DNA of 64,000 nucleotides. It comes from Turnera subulata (taxonomy: Eukaryota; Streptophyta; Magnoliopsida; Malpighiales; Passifloraceae). Under the pieces are notes generated by a model, which was given only the letters and a program-made list of their open reading frames with translations, ran no database searches and was not told the DNA's origin. Location of the stretch: assembly GCA_028386065.3 (NCBI GenBank), contig JAKUCV010006155.1, positions 1 to 64,000 on the forward strand. The letters are read 5' to 3'. Below, in pieces: positions 36,241-50,065 of this stretch. The position numbers and the translations under genes are program-made. Numbering within the stretch: the stretch's first letter is position 1; each line of letters starts with the position of its first letter.

Positions 36241-38818
36241 CCACATCATATAGAATAATCTTTGACCATATTGCAGGTTTTAATCAAATATTGAGTAGTA
36301 TGCCGGGCTACATTAAAATAAACCCTCGAGCGCTTCTAAAAGTACCTAAAAAATTAGGTATGATGTAATTTTTCTTCCCTTCTTTCCGCTGAATCTCGTA
36401 TATGAAGGAAGAAAAAGTTGAGGGAAAATAACTAGTAGCGTTTTTACTGGTCATATTTTCGCCAAGCTCCGGGAGAGGCAATACTCTTCAAAGCACTCTT
36501 CAGGGAAATCTAGAAAAGTGGCCCACTATAACATCAATCGTCCGAGGAACCTACATATCTTTCTTGGAGACGACTCGAAATAATTTAGTGTAGGAAAAAC
36601 ATTAGTAATATGCACCATGAGATAGTGAGAGGGACTTAAAGTTATTTTAAAGAGCGAATATCGAATTGCTAGTTGTAATGTGCAAAAGAATATCCTCAAT
36701 TATGGCATTTTATTATTTGGGAAGGCTATAGTTAAAAACCACAATTTCAATGGCTTCTCTGCGAAAAAAGAGCTCACTTATAGAGCAAGATCAAGATAGA
36801 ATCAAACTTCTCATCACTTTGAAGTTTGATAGAGCCTAGGGGTGCTTAATTGTTTTTTTTTCTTTATATACTACTGATTTAGCCTTAACACCCAACACAG
36901 AGGAGAGTGAAGAATTCGTCGTATCTTGAATGCATCAAACTAAAACTACCCATTCCAATAGCATGTAAAGAAAACCATCAATAGAAAATTATCATAGACT
37001 AATTGGAGCATCAAATGGGTCTGCACATCTTTTTTTCCCGTTAGAGAATAGGCTTAATTTTGGATTAAAAAAAAAAAGAATAGGCCTAATTAAATAAGTA
37101 ATAATACGTTTCGAACAAGAAGAAGCTAAGTAATACATTTCTAACCTAACCCAAAAGTTATAGTTTTCACTTGTTTTGGCCAATTATATACTTATCCAAA
37201 ATAACCATAGTTTTGTGGTAATGCCCCTGGTTGCATTCAAAGAGAGAGAAAAAAAAATAACTAAGGCCTGATGAGATCCTGTTCTTTGCTTTTTTTTCTT
37301 TTTAGGTTTCTCACTAGTATTCCGGGCCAGTCCACCTTTAAAGACATCAAAGACATCAGATTAAATCCAGTTCGACTCGGGTGGCACACCTAAGTAATGG
37401 TGGGGGTGAGTCTCCCAAATGAGGTTTTTTGCATACACGAGGACTCAAACCCGAAAACTCGCTTAAGCGGAACAAGTTGCTTACCACTTGAACCAACCTC
37501 AATTGGTGATCCTATTCTTTACTAAAAACTCATATCATATGACACAAAGAAGGTAGACAATTTTGCTGACGTATTGGTGTTGTCATGTTTTCTGGGTTTT
37601 TGGGTTAGAACAATACTAAATTCTGTAAGTTGTGGTCCTTGTGGACCACCTACTACGTTAAGATTGTGCCGTGGACCACCGTGAAGAGGACCGCGGTGAG
37701 CTAGTGACATTCTACTTTTTCTCGCTGTCAAAAGTGCAAAGCACATCAGAAATTTTCTTTCTTTTTTCTAAAAGGTAAAAATAATCTGGTTGAAAAGTTA
37801 ACAAAATATTTTATTTTATGTTTTTGAAAGTGGCAGTAAGAAAATATTTTCGGTACATCGACACCCACCAACCAAAGGTAATCTTTGTGTCTTTTTTTTT
37901 TTTTTTAACTACATAACATAGGAGAAAAGCCATATACTTTCCTACATAGGGCTTTCATTTTGTGGTCCAATGAAAGCCGTTTCACATTCAACTCAAAAGC
38001 CCAAATACAGAGCCCAGTAATAGCTTTTTCGACCCACTGGATTTTTGTCCCTCTGTTAGATCTCAGTCTGTTGCCCTGTTTCGTTACGTGAAGCGGACCG
38101 GATCCAAATGTTGTAGCACGTCCTCACCCTGAAGTCCAAATGATTATTTCTCTCAAAAATCTTACTTAGGGTGGACTAGTTTGTCAATCATCCAACAAAA
38201 CTAGTACATTCTAAATGAACTTTGTAGTGCGTACTGCTTGTCCCGCTAAATCATATGTTTCACAGCATCAGTTGTCGGTAACTCGGTATACATTTAAATG
38301 AACCAAGATGCTAAAGATTCCATACACATAAGAGTTGATAATAAAAAGCTAGATCTATTGCAACGGCTTGAGAAATCAGAACATACTGATAGCTAGCTAT
38401 GATAAAGACTTGACACATCAGAATATACTGATAGCTATAATAAAAGACTTGTGACACTTTCCAAAGGATATATAGGCTTGATGTAACTCCATCAGCGTGA
38501 AATACTTTTCCATAGAGGGCTTTAAATACAAGCCCAAAAATGTCTAATTTTTTTTTATAAAAAAATTGCAAGATGAGTAAATCTCAATTTATTAATTATC
38601 TGAAAATATCTTACCAGATTAATTGAACTTAAGTTGCACTAAATTCAACGCGTTGAAAGTTGTTGACTAGCCTGTGGTCGTGGGCCGTAGAGTCACTAGT
38701 TCGCATAGTTACTAGTAGTTTGCTGTTGCTTGAATCTGCGTGCCTGGAGTGGAGGCTAAAGCCCTCCAGTGTTTCATTGGAACTACTCTTCGTTTTTCTC
38801 CTATATTAATTCTAGTAT
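36241..38818. other. Intergenic region with one SINE
   Basis: Apart from the SINE-like repeat at 37355-37500, no gene or element is recognised. A short imperfect direct repeat of about 45 bp occurs at 38371-38415 and 38418-38462 (ATCAGAA.ATACTGATAGCTA). Confidence 0.55.
37355..37500 (-). mobile_element. Au-type SINE (tRNA-derived)
   Basis: Read on the minus strand: GGTTCAAGTGGTAAGCAAC (A-box-like region), GGTTTGAGTCCTCG (B box), then GGGAGACTCACCCCCACC and a GAGTCGAACTGGAT motif. Box order and the GGGAGACTCACC block match the plant Au SINE family as I know it. Pol III-transcribed and noncoding; the ends are approximate. Confidence 0.7.
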
Positions 38819-38826
38819 GTCACTAG

Positions 38827-39697
38827 TAGGGATGGCAATCGGGTAGGACCCTTAATCAGACCGGATAAGGTAAGAATTGACTAATTATGAACTGAGTAAG
38901 GTAAAGTTTTATTTTTTTATCCAATGGGGTAATACGGGTCAGGGTAAGAGTATATCGCTATACCCGCTAAGTAAAAATCAAGTTCTAATTTTTTAAAAAA
39001 TCCTACAATTATTAAATTAGTATTCATAAAATATGTTCCAAGTTCAAGCATAAAAATTTTAAAAATAAGAAGAAGTCCAAAATTTTAAAGTAGCATGTAA
39101 CTTTTCTCAACTTAAAATCCAAACAATTTTTTTATTTCTTAATCTCTATCTTCTTTTCTATCAAGATCAACATATATTTTTCTAAAAAAAAGTTAATATT
39201 ATTAAATAATATAAAAATAAGAATTTTATAATAAGTTAAAAATATAAATTTATATTGAATGCTTATTTTCTTCATCCATATTATTATCATAAATAATTAT
39301 AGGATAATTATAAATTAATGTTCTTTTTAAGACAAAAGAAAAATTATAATAATATAATATTAGTTTAGGGTTATAGAGCACGAAATTTTAATAGACCTGA
39401 AAGGAGGTGAACGAAATTTTAATAAAAAAAGAAGAAGAGGTGAGTGGAAAAGAATTAAAGAAACAAAAGAAAGAAACTCAAGTTAATTTTTATAATACAA
39501 TTAGAGATTTTAGAATATTATAATAAATAGGGTCTAACGGGTAGGGTAAAACCTAGACCTTTATCCAGACCCAGACCTTAACCGGGTCCGAGTAATATCC
39601 TGTCTTTTTCTTTACCCGGTCAAAGTCGGGTAATACCCTACCCATAAAAGCGGGTTTTGGGTAGATATCGGGTAGACCCGGAAAATTGTCATCCCTA
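38827..39697. mobile_element. Non-autonomous hAT element (871 bp)
   Basis: 8-bp target duplication GTCACTAG at 38819-38826 and 39698-39705. Terminal inverted repeats TAGGGATGGCAAT and TAGGGATGACAAT (one mismatch in 13). Subterminal regions are rich in GGGTA / TACCC motifs (CGGGTAGG, CCCGGTCAAAGTCGGGTA). The centre is AT-rich with no coding capacity. It differs in sequence from the 25.4-kb element, so it belongs to another hAT family. Confidence 0.9.
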
Positions 39698-39705
39698 GTC
39701 ACTAG

Positions 39706-41560
39706 TAGCAAAAACTACATGACGTTCTAGATCGCACATATTCGTCCAGCCATTCTCCGGATGCCAGGTTCAGGGCAGGGGGCATTGTTTCTGGATTCGT
39801 AGCCATATCTGACCAGGAGGCTTGCAAATGTTTTTCTTTTTTTTTTTATGCTACAATTGTTTTTTATGCTAAATCCCAAGCAAATGTTGTTTTCATTACT
39901 CCAAAATACTTTCATCCAGAAAGAGGTAGTATTATATCTATGATTATTTCTTTTTTTTTTTTTCTTTTTTCTGATCCTATATGAATATTTTTTTGGGAAT
40001 GATAGCTTTTGTTTCACTTTGGAATATCGAGATAACAATCACCACCGGGAGATCACAACTATAGATCTCTTACTGCAACTCGAAAGCAGGTTTGCTAAAA
40101 TTGTTTTACCATGTTAGATTCCACTATACTATTTAGTTTTTGAGATTCTTAATTCGAAGTTTTTAGAGAATTAACTTTTAAGGAATTTTGAAAAAGAAGC
40201 CTGATTGATTGTTGATAATAAGATGAAGGAATAGCAGGTAATGGAATTAATCCGTGACGTGTAAAAAACTCCTTTCGCAGTTCCAAGTTCCAACGTACAG
40301 GCAAGCAATTTGAAAGGCACAAAAGATGTTGCCATTTAGACAATGTCATGCGTTGACATTAAAATTAGTTAGTTTCACTTCTCAGTCTACACCGTTATAA
40401 CATCAGAAAAGGCAAAGCTATCTATTGTACACATAAAAAATCATTAACTGCATTTCATTTGATGATTTAAGTTTGAAGTGTTGTTCTTAAACAAGCTGAA
40501 GGTGCTAGTACTCTATGCATTTACTTCTTATGGTATTTCCAACCACAGTACCTATGATGATTAAGCATATGCTTAATGATCCAAAGGATGTGATATCATA
40601 CATTGATTATGTGGATCCACAATAATTGAATTCACTGATTAATCACTAAGATCATGTCGACACGATATCAACCCAAAAACGAACCTCCCCCGCCAAGGAA
40701 AGAACAGACAGTGTAGACACCTCAAATTATTAGCAGAACAAATGATTACTGGATAGCAAAGCATGGAACAATATGTTGTGGATCAAGCTTGCCATAATCG
40801 TTTATCCCAAATTGATTATTTGTATAAATAATTTTGTAAGTAGGAGCAGGAAATTCTTTCGAAAAACTGTGAACCGAAGGCACAAAAAAAGGCGAAGGGA
40901 GAAAATCCCAAAGTTAATTGCATAAATTAATAATGAGTGCTGCTGGATCCGGATATGACTGGTAATTCCCATATTAAATTTGGTAGATGGTGCCCACCTT
41001 ATTATATATAATTTGAGACTTAAAACCAGGTGCCATAAAAGAAGAGGCTCAACTTCCTCCTGTTTGTTTTTTTTTTTTTTTTCTTTAACGAAGTAATGCT
41101 TATCCATGTTATCCAAAATGAAAAGAAAAGAGCTAACCCAAAATAGATTGATATTATTAAAAAAAAATTAAAAGAAAAAACACGCCGTCTTGACTGGTCG
41201 ATGCAATAAATTTTTCTTTATTTTTGGTCTTCCTTTCTTCCAGCTTACAATTCCTCCTTTATGATGCGAGAAGAGCTTCTCTCTCTCTTTTTTTTTTTTT
41301 TTTAATACGGAAAGAAAGAAAACAAAGGAAGCATGGAAGGAAAACGAATGAAATGATCCTCAAGTAAATTAAAAAAAAAAAAGAAGAAGAGAAGTGAAAT
41401 TCCCATGAAAGAAACAAGAAAACAAATAATAAAAAGCATGAAATGCGTGGATTTTTTCGGTAATTCGGGCACTTAATTAACAAAAGAAGAAAAAGAAAAG
41501 AAAATAAAATAAAAACCCAACTTACGAACGCGTGGTGTTGCTCTCTCATAAATCAAACCG
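39706..41560. other. Intergenic region upstream of the SANT gene
   Basis: AT-rich with A/T runs (39946-39962, 41069-41083, 41287-41303). No coding gene supported. The promoter of the next gene should lie in its last few hundred bases. Confidence 0.5.
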
Positions 41561-41586
41561 AACAAACGAAGCAAAGCACTAATCTT

Positions 41587-41742
41587 TTCTTCTTCTTCTC
41601 TCTCTCTCTTTTCTCTCTTTCTCGCAAAAACCATCGGGGGAAGAATTTCCTCTGCCTTTATAGTCCTCCTCTGTTGCCTTAGCTAGTCACCCACAATTCA
41701 ACCTTATATATATTCCATCAACGCACCACTCTTTCTTGCAAG
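41587..41742 (+). other. Probable 5' noncoding exon of the SANT gene
   Basis: A CTTCTTCTTCTCTCTCTC pyrimidine patch, a TTTATAG string at 41657-41663, and a donor CAAG|GTAAAA at 41742/41743 precede the coding exon. An acceptor TTGACTTGCAG ends at 43241. Alternative donors exist (for example CCAG|GTTTGC near 41950). The exon extent is a guess; a leader intron of about 1.5 kb is the simplest model. Confidence 0.4.
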
Positions 41743-43245
41743 GTAAAAAAATACATATGTATACCAATAAAATATCTTCTTTTACCGTGCGTGTTCTTTT
41801 TCCTTCATCACATGCCCTGTTAGTTAGTTTTCTTTTGTTTTCTTTCTTTATTGTTCTGTACTGTACTGTTGTTGTTTTCAAGAACAAGAAGTTGACAATC
41901 GAGGTTTAGATAGATTGTGTTTGTGACAATGAGCATCCTCTTCTCCAGGTTTGCTTCTCTTCCACGTGGGTTTTAACGTTCAAGTTCTTCTGTGGAGGTT
42001 AGCTATATTTTTTCTCTCTTCCTTCGGATCATTATTTCCTTTTACACGTCTTACTCTGTCTCATCACTAGAGTGTAATGTTATCTTTTGTCACCGTCTTA
42101 CCTCATTGTAACTTCACTCTCACTTGAATGTAATAGGGATACTCTGTAAATTTTCATTGACCAATGTATAGGTACTCCATTTGTTTCGCTTTAATGCTGA
42201 TCCTGTGGAAGATACTGATTAAGTTTATCCTTTGTGAATCGAGAGTTTGTTTAACTATTGGGTTTTCTCTTATCTTTCATTGTGATTGCATATATTAAGT
42301 TTAATCATTAAATGAACTTTGTGTGTTCGAGCTTTAAGTATATTCTCATTTCATATTGGACTTTCAGTTCTAATCTTCTGATAAGCGCATTGTGATAATG
42401 CGGCTGTATGATCGTATATGCAAGATTATTTTATTACTTCTATGTTTAAGTTGAGTGTCATCTTGTTCTAGCCTTACTGCTTCTTCTTCTTCTTTAATTA
42501 TTTGAGGAATGGTACTTATGGGGCAAAATGGCATAGAACGAGTCCTGCAGCTAGAGCCATTTAGTTGGGCCGCAAGTCACTGATAGTTTCCTTAAGGATT
42601 AATTTATGATTTGAATGGTATTTTGAGGCAGTTTTTAACGGTGAAGGGGGGTTTTATCCACTCTGAATATATAGTCATTCTTAAGCTATGGTTCGATGTT
42701 ATTAACTATCTGCAGGATTGTTCATTTATTGTTCTTGTTTATGAAGGACAATTAGAAGTTGTCTGCATCTGGAATTTTCTTTTATTGGCCACATTTTTAA
42801 ACAAGGACTGAAATGTATGGTAAAAATGCTTACTTCAATATCGACTATTTGGGAATTTACTTGAATTATTCAACTGATTAGGACATCTGGCAATGCTTAT
42901 TTAATGAAAAAGAAGGGAAAGAAAAAACATGCTCCTGATCAAATGTAGTTCTTGTATACGCTAATACTTGCTGCAATGGTGAAAATTTTGTGCTTTTAAC
43001 TAGAAATCGGTGCACATTCCAGTCTTGAAAGCAACTTCATGTAAAAGTGCCAAATGGCTGGAATTTTTTCAAGTTCTCTCGTGGAACTAAACTGCATAAT
43101 CTTTGCTATTTAGACGAACAAATTATTCAAAAGTCAGATTGATGATTTTTCTTTTCACTAATCATGTCTTTAGATATTGCTGTGGTGCATCAATCATTAT
43201 TCTTAGCTTAACAAGATTCTTCCCTCGTGCTTGACTTGCAGAGGG

Positions 43246-43305
43246 ATGGAGGGGACTCATGCTATTACAGTGGCCCATGATCTCAGATCACAATTCTTAC
43301 CTTAA
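43246..43305 (+). promoter_or_regulatory. 19-codon uORF in the leader of the SANT gene
   Basis: In the exon that begins at 43242, an ATG at 43246 opens a 19-codon frame ending TAA at 43303-43305, 66 bases before the main ATG at 43372. It may dampen translation of the main frame. Confidence 0.45.
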
Positions 43306-43371
43306 CAAGATTCTTGCTCTGAGTTTCTGGGTTGTTGTTGTCAGATTGATTTCATTCCTACGGATTGCAAA

Positions 43372-46300
43372 ATGGAAGGCCTGCAAGATGAATATTCAGA
43401 GCAGTCACTTTCTCCATGTTCCTCAGATCTTGGAGATATTTTTGGAGAGCCACAAGTTCCTGCTCGTGTAGGACATGAGTATCAGGCAGAAATTTCTCCT
43501 TTAATTGCAGAAGGTGATCGCCTGCAGCTTATTCATGTACCATGGAATGCAAAACTCAAAGTTACTGATCATAAAACTTTTCCACTGGGACTGCCAATTC
43601 CACTAATGTGGTCAAATACTGAAGTTGACAAAGTTACTGGGGCTGTGGAGTATGAAAACAGTGAAGAGAGCCAGGTTACTTCGAACAATGATTGTGCAGT
43701 ACCTAAACCTGTGGTCATTCTTTCAGGCCATGAGAAAGCAATGCCAGTGCAATCAGATCTTCATGAAGCAGCAGGAGACAGCAGGATGGAATTTGAGTTA
43801 GCTATGACAGATCAGAGACAGAGAGGTTTATGTCCTCTCCCCGGAATTTTTGGTCAATCTTGGACAGACGACGAATGCAGTAGTTTCCTCCTTGGGCTAT
43901 ACATCTTTGGAAAGAATCTCTTCACGGTGAAGAGATTTGTTGAGAGCAAAGAGATGGGTGATATACTTTCTTTCTATTATGGAAAGTTCTACAGGTCTGA
44001 GGAATACTGCAGGTGGTCTGATTGTCGGAAGCTAAGAAGCAGGCGCAGTATCCATGGACAAAAGATATTTTCAGGATGGAGACAACAAGAATTGTTGTCA
44101 CGACTTTTCTCTCATGTGTCACAGGATTGTCAGAGTATGTTGCTTGAGGTATTCTTTTGACATTGCTGCTATATAAATATGCATTTACAGTCCTCTGACC
44201 ATATCAATTAGCCATCATGAGCAAACACCTTTTTCCTTTCTCTGACCACATTCAAGCTTTAAGGAATTTTTTCTGAGAAAAAATGGAAGATGTGCACTCA
44301 TTTTTAATTGATCTTTGTTATATAGAACTGATAAATCCCCTGTTCAGTCGATGGATGTTTGATTTATTGGAACTTCTGGTGTAACCTGAAACAGTTAGAT
44401 GCGTATTTAGTTACTCCGGTTGGAGAAAACCTTATTGTTCTGCAAGTCAATGTGTTGCTCGGTACAACTGCAATTAGGCACATTTTGTGGATTGGACCCT
44501 TCATGGCATGTTGGTGTTCTGCAAAAGTGTTGTTAAAATGAGTGTGTTCAACAGGATTATTGGAACGCATAGGTTTAAAGCTAGCCTTTCTAGTTGTTCA
44601 GAATGTGATCATAATGGATAAGTCTCCACTCATCAGCCGTAGCATTGGCAATGAATATGGCTCCAGTCAAATGATGTGGCAAATTCTCGAGTCCTAATTT
44701 CTGCTGTGGAGACACTGTTTCTCTTTATAAGAATTACACCACCGAAGCATTGTAAGTGAGCTTAATCCTTTAAAAAAAGAAAAGGAAAGAAAAAGAAAAA
44801 AATATAATCTTTTTACAGGAATTGCACAACTGAAGCATTCACATCACTACTCATTAATTTATTTTATTTTGATTAATAAATATGTGACGAGGATCAATAT
44901 GTCAGACAGTTTTTGGATAAAAATAAACAAATTGATCTGTTCAGATCTTCTGTGCAATTCAATAACCACCATAGTCCAGTAACAGAAGCTGTGCTCTGAG
45001 CTAGTCTTATTCCACCACTGCCAACAACAAACATGATGTGCCTTGAATGCTCACAAATTGTTGCATGCTTCAGGTTTCAAGGACATTTGAGGAGGGAAAA
45101 ATTTCATTTGAAGAATATGTTTTCACTATAAAAAATGCAGTCGGTATCAATGTGCTAATCGAAGCTGTGAGCATTGGCAAAGGGAAGCAAGATCTCACAG
45201 GCACTGCCACAGAGCCTGTGAAGCACAAACATGCAATTTCCATTCGTCATGAAATTCCAATCGGCAAAGCTTGCTCCTCTCTGACATCTGCGGACATTAT
45301 CAAGTTTCTTACTGGAGATTTTAGGTTAAGCAAGGCTCGGTCTAGTGATCTCTTCTGGGAAGCTGTTTGGCCTCGGCTTTTAGCAAGAGGATGGCACTCC
45401 GAGCAGCCTAAGGATCATGGTATTTCTGGTTCCAATAATTCATTGGTGTTTCTGGTTCCTGGCATTAAAAAGTTTTCAAGAAGAAGGCTTGCGAAAGGCA
45501 ACCACTACTTTGATTCTGTCAGTGATGTCTTACATAAAGTTGCATCAGACCCCAGACTTCTTGAGCTTGAAGTTGTAGCTAATGGCGACCAAGAAAAGAA
45601 AGAAAGTGGATGGAACCAAAACCTAGAACAGGAACAAGATGGTCTGTCAAAGAAAGGTCGCCACTTTTACCTGCAGCCACGCAGTTCTAGTTCTAACCAG
45701 GGCAAACATAAGTTTACAATTGTAGATACCAGTTTGGCTTATGGTCCGGAGGGATCTATAGTGAGTGAGCTGACAAGTTTACCAGTCCATACTTCAAGCA
45801 CATCTACTTCCTCCAGTCTTTGTAGTGAATCTGAAGATGATACATTCGAAGACCAGGATCAACAGCATATGACTTCAAATGCCAGGGAGGTGACTGCTGA
45901 GGGAGCATGCGCTGACTCCTCAGACTCTGTTAAATCCCTCTCAAATAAAGGAACCAGTAGCTCCCCGAATCCCTCAAATTCATTCGTGGAAAACAATGAA
46001 AATCAGTACATAAGTCTAGATGATGACAAGCTGCAAAGAAAGGCTATGAAGGATCAATTCAGCCTGAAGCCAAAGTCTGGATGCTCAAAGTATCTGGTTC
46101 CCTTAACCAAGCAGCAGGATTTTATTGCACGTAATCATCAAGAATTGAGCTGCAGCACTCAAAACACATTTATACCAATGAAGGAAAATGGGTTGCAATG
46201 CACATCAAACTCTCCATTTGAAGAAATGGAATTTCAGATAGTAGCACACCATCAATTTTCATATGCCAGTTCTTTGGCTAAAGGCAGTCAAGATGAGAAC

Positions 46301-46816
46301 AATGATAGCATTGTTGGTGAAAATTGCCTAGATAGAGAAGTATCTCCTGAAAAGCTGCTATACCATAATATGATTAACCTGAACATCCCTCAGACCTCAA
46401 CAGAATTAGCAGCTGATGAACCTGTCATTCTAAACACAGCACCAACCAATATCAGTTCCTTTGCAGACAAACAATCTTCCATATCTGAAACAAGCCAACA
46501 ACCCAATCAATGTCACCTCCCTGATTCTGGGGCGGATTTAGAGCAGCGGGTGAATAGCAGGAGGCAGAGTAGAAGAAACCGGCCATTGACGACAAAAGCA
46601 TTGGAAGCTTTAGAACTGGATTTATTCAGCACAAAGAAGAAGCGTAAATCTTCTGATGCTCCAGAAAGTGTGCTTGCGTCAAGGCCTTTTCGAAGAGCTC
46701 GTGGAAGAGCAGCTGTTAAAGAAATGACCAAGGATACTGATATCAATGACGCTACTAGCTCTCAAACAGGAGTTGTTTTGGATGGACCGCACACTGATGC
46801 TCATATGGTTGAGTAG
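43372..46816 (+). CDS. SANT-domain nuclear protein with ELM2-like N-terminus (At2g47820-like)
   Basis: Two coding exons, 43372-44148 and 45074-46816, joined by a GT-AG intron in phase 0 give 839 aa. Residues 31-50 (ARVGHEYQAEISPLIAEGDR) resemble the start of an ELM2 domain. Residues about 161-216 (GQSWTDDECSSFLLGLYIFGKN ... GDILSFYYGKFYRSEEYCRW) are a SANT/MYB-like domain of the kind that follows ELM2 in MTA/RERE-type corepressor proteins. A plant-specific block after the intron (FWEAVWPRLLARGWHSEQPK, LVFLVPGIKKFSRRRLAKGNHYFDSVSDVL) is the most conserved part of this family. The long Ser/Gln-rich region is probably disordered. The C-terminus has RRQSRRNRPLTTKALEALELD and a KKKRK nuclear signal. 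I recognise the family annotated in Arabidopsis as arginine-glutamic acid dipeptide repeat protein. Its likely role is chromatin-associated regulation; the exact function is unknown. Confidence 0.88.
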
Positions 46817-47356
46817 ACTTGATTGATATTGCTGTTTATTCTGGTCCTAGGCTTCACCTTTGCATCATAATCATGTCAGCCCCCTGCTTTGGTTCTCACT
46901 GGAGAATGCAACCCCCGCTGACAGACGAAAAGAGAAGAGAAGAGCCCTCCCTTCTTTTGTCATCCAACTAGTTGCAGGCATGCAGCATTTGCATATTATA
47001 AAATCACTTTCTGGACGTACAAAACGGAGCAAAGCCTAAGGGAGCGCAGGCCGGAAACCACGACTGGCGAAGTATTAATACCTCTAGACATTTAACCGGT
47101 AGAAGTAATCCATGTAAATGGTAGTTTCCTGGCACAAGCAGATGGGATACTGCTCAAAGTTAGTCATCTCCTGTCTAGATGGGTCCACAGAAAATTGTGT
47201 TTGGCTGCTCATATCCTCATCATAAAAAAGTGGGCATACCTATATCTTCAGTGAGATTATACAGCTGCTCTTTTATGATTCTTAGAAAAATGAAACATTA
47301 AAAAGCAACTAGCTGAAATTTGCCTCCTATAATTTTTATAATCTTGATACTGTAAT

Positions 47357-47628
47357 TGTTGGGTATCCAATCGTGAGAAAAATGTCCCACATCCGAAGAA
47401 AAAAATGCCAAGTGAATGATATATAAGTGGAGAGGACTCATGTACCCAATGCCTTAAGGTTTTGGGTTACAATGTGGTGTCTAAGCCCACGTGTGTTGAT
47501 TTCACTTGGGGCTCGTTTGTTTTCTACTTCCGGCCCTAACTGGAAGTTTCTTTCAATGTCAACTCTCTAAAGGATATCTATTCTCTAGTCTTCTTTCAGG
47601 CCCCAGTGAACGTTGAGGGAGGGTAACA
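47357..47628 (+). repeat. LTR-like fragment (possible solo LTR, Copia type)
   Basis: Begins TGTTGGGTATCC and contains GTCCCACATCCGAAG, a TATATAAG TATA box, and ACCCAATGCCTTAAGG ... GGTGTCTAAGCCC. These blocks are common in eudicot LTRs and their fragments. A TG...CA span can be drawn to 47628, but I find no target duplication and no partner LTR, so ends and class are tentative. Confidence 0.4.
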
Positions 47629-49904
47629 TTTATTATGGAATTGCTAAACACAACTTCCATCTGTTTGGTGGGAAATTTCTGTTTCTTTACATACCAGTGA
47701 GTGAGATAGCTTGACATAAGAAATTAAACCTGTAGTTGCCATATTCTTAGGAGAGATATAAGTACGAAACTCATTATCTGATTCTGGGTATAGTCTTAAT
47801 CCAAATATAAAATCATAGGATTGGCATAACTACTGACTTTTTACCTTTTTTTTAAATGAAGTAACTAGGAGAGTAAACTGCCCATGCAGCAGCCTTTTTA
47901 AGAGCAAGCGAATAGTCGAGAACGGAAAAGGAAAAGCAGCTTTCCTTTGTTTTTTTCCCTTATTCTTCTTCTGTTGCTAAAAAAAAAAAGCAACTTTTCT
48001 ATAAAGCTCATAGATTTACTTAATTCCTTCATGGCCTGTTTAAATTAGAGAACTTCAAATCAAATTTGCAGGGTTTACTTTACTACTCGGCAGCTAGAAG
48101 GCTTAAACTGTAAGGCTTTAAAGTTTAAACTGCGCCAAAAAAAAAAAAAACAGAAGTTGAAAACCCTTGAATGATTAGCACTCAAGGTACAATTTGGGCT
48201 GCATGCATGATCCAATAAGTCCACATCCTTAAAGATCCACGGTATTTTGTGTGATATGCACTTGTAGTTAGTATGAAAAATGGAATTAACAATGACGACT
48301 CCTGGTGTAAAAGTAACAATGGTTTGATATATAGCTAGCTATATTGGACATCAAACAGACAAAGTTCACACTTGATGTGTACTAGAATACTAAAATAGCA
48401 TCTTCCATTGTATAGATAGTAAAACACGTCTATATCGTCAAGAATATAAAATCGCTTTGTCTTTTATGTGATGAAGAAATATATCATTTTCGTTTAGGAG
48501 GTGATCACGATTAAAAATATGTTTATGGGATGGAATATAGGGGGATGTAGCTGTCGTTTGTGTTGGTTTTATCCTTGGGGTTCTTGCTTATGTCAATTAG
48601 CGCCCGAGTTAACTCTTAAATATAATTGAAGTGTTCTCAACTACTAATAAGGATCCAAGGGCAGCTTAGGTCCTCTTATATAATTAATTAGTTGATCATA
48701 CATTTTTTAAAAATTAAAGGAAAATCCTGATGCTGGCATATTTCTGTCTTTACATTGCTGTGTTGATGTTGGCTTTCATTGATTGCATCGACCTCTCAAT
48801 TCTTCATTGATAATAACTAAGTTATTCGGTTGTCGTGATTGCTAGGTCGTGCCTGGTGGAGAAGGATTTGCGTTACAAACAGCTTAAGAAATCATTTTGA
48901 CTGGAATTTTAGACCTTAGTCTATGTTCTATATCCCAAGTTCTGTCTCTTTGTTGTTTCTAAGTTCATGGTCAGTATGTTTGTTGTTTCTCGCTAAATAC
49001 GCTATTTACAAGCATGTGTGGCCGTTTTCATTTGTTGTCGAGAATGCTAAAGGGAATAAGTAAAACAAGAAAGTAGAAATCCCTTTGAAATTCCCTTAGA
49101 CAAGGTCAAAAATACAATAGCAGTTGGAAAAAGTAAATTAAGATATACATTTTTAAATATAAGACGAGAGGGGAATTAAATAGCCATATCTACTACATTC
49201 TACTACATTCTGTTTTCGAGTTTAACTTGATCTTTAAGCTACAATCCATTTGGGTGGAAGCAGATTGCCTCCCCTAATTAAGCTATATATAATATCAATC
49301 GTCAGAGTTAGCCAGGATGGATAAGCACTTTAATCACGTAGTACAAGCAATAGTTGGAAGCGTATGCAAATTTGTTTGGCCCTAAAAGCCATTGTAGCTA
49401 ACACATAGGATATACAGTATATTCTTTACTTTGATGAAGAATATATTATATGCACTATATAATAATGGAGCATATATATTATATATTAATTATAATAGAA
49501 ATATATTATATTATATTATATAAAATATAATATTTTATAAATCTGGGTCAAATCTGGATTAAAGGGCACATATATATGTATATATAATTAAGTTAAGTAT
49601 AGGGAGGGAAACAAGTAAACAGCCACATCACTCTCTCAGACTCGGTGCTTCCTACTGGTGCTGGAGATAAGTCATCCCTTGGAGCCTACATGGCAGTTGG
49701 CACTATAGACGGCCCGTCTATAGGAAATATTTTGTTAACAATTATTATTCATTGATTAGGATTTTTTTTTAGATAATGACACTATTTGGCTCAAAGAAAA
49801 TAAGAGAGCTTCCGCATGCTTCTTTTTCTTCAAAAATTAGGAGGAAATCACATGAGCAGGAGAGAGAAGGATTGAGAACCAAGGTGCAATTTTTGGAACC
49901 CCGA

Positions 49905-50065
49905 TGGGTTAGATCAACTGGTTGGAGTTGTTCTAACTTAACCAAGGAATCTTGAGTTCGAGTCTTGGGAACGCAGCCACTCTAGAGGCTAGTGGTATCA
50001 ATTTTTATGGTTCCAATCATGCCATGAACTGGATTAGTCTAGGCTCGTTGTTATTCCTTAACGGT
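49905..50065 (+). mobile_element. tRNA-derived SINE, diverged
   Basis: GGTTAGATCAACTGGTTGG (A-box region) followed by GAGTTCGAGTCTTGG (B box) about 30 bases later, then a body ending near TTAGTCTAGGCTCG. This is Pol III promoter architecture without a tRNA fold. Ends approximate. Confidence 0.55.
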
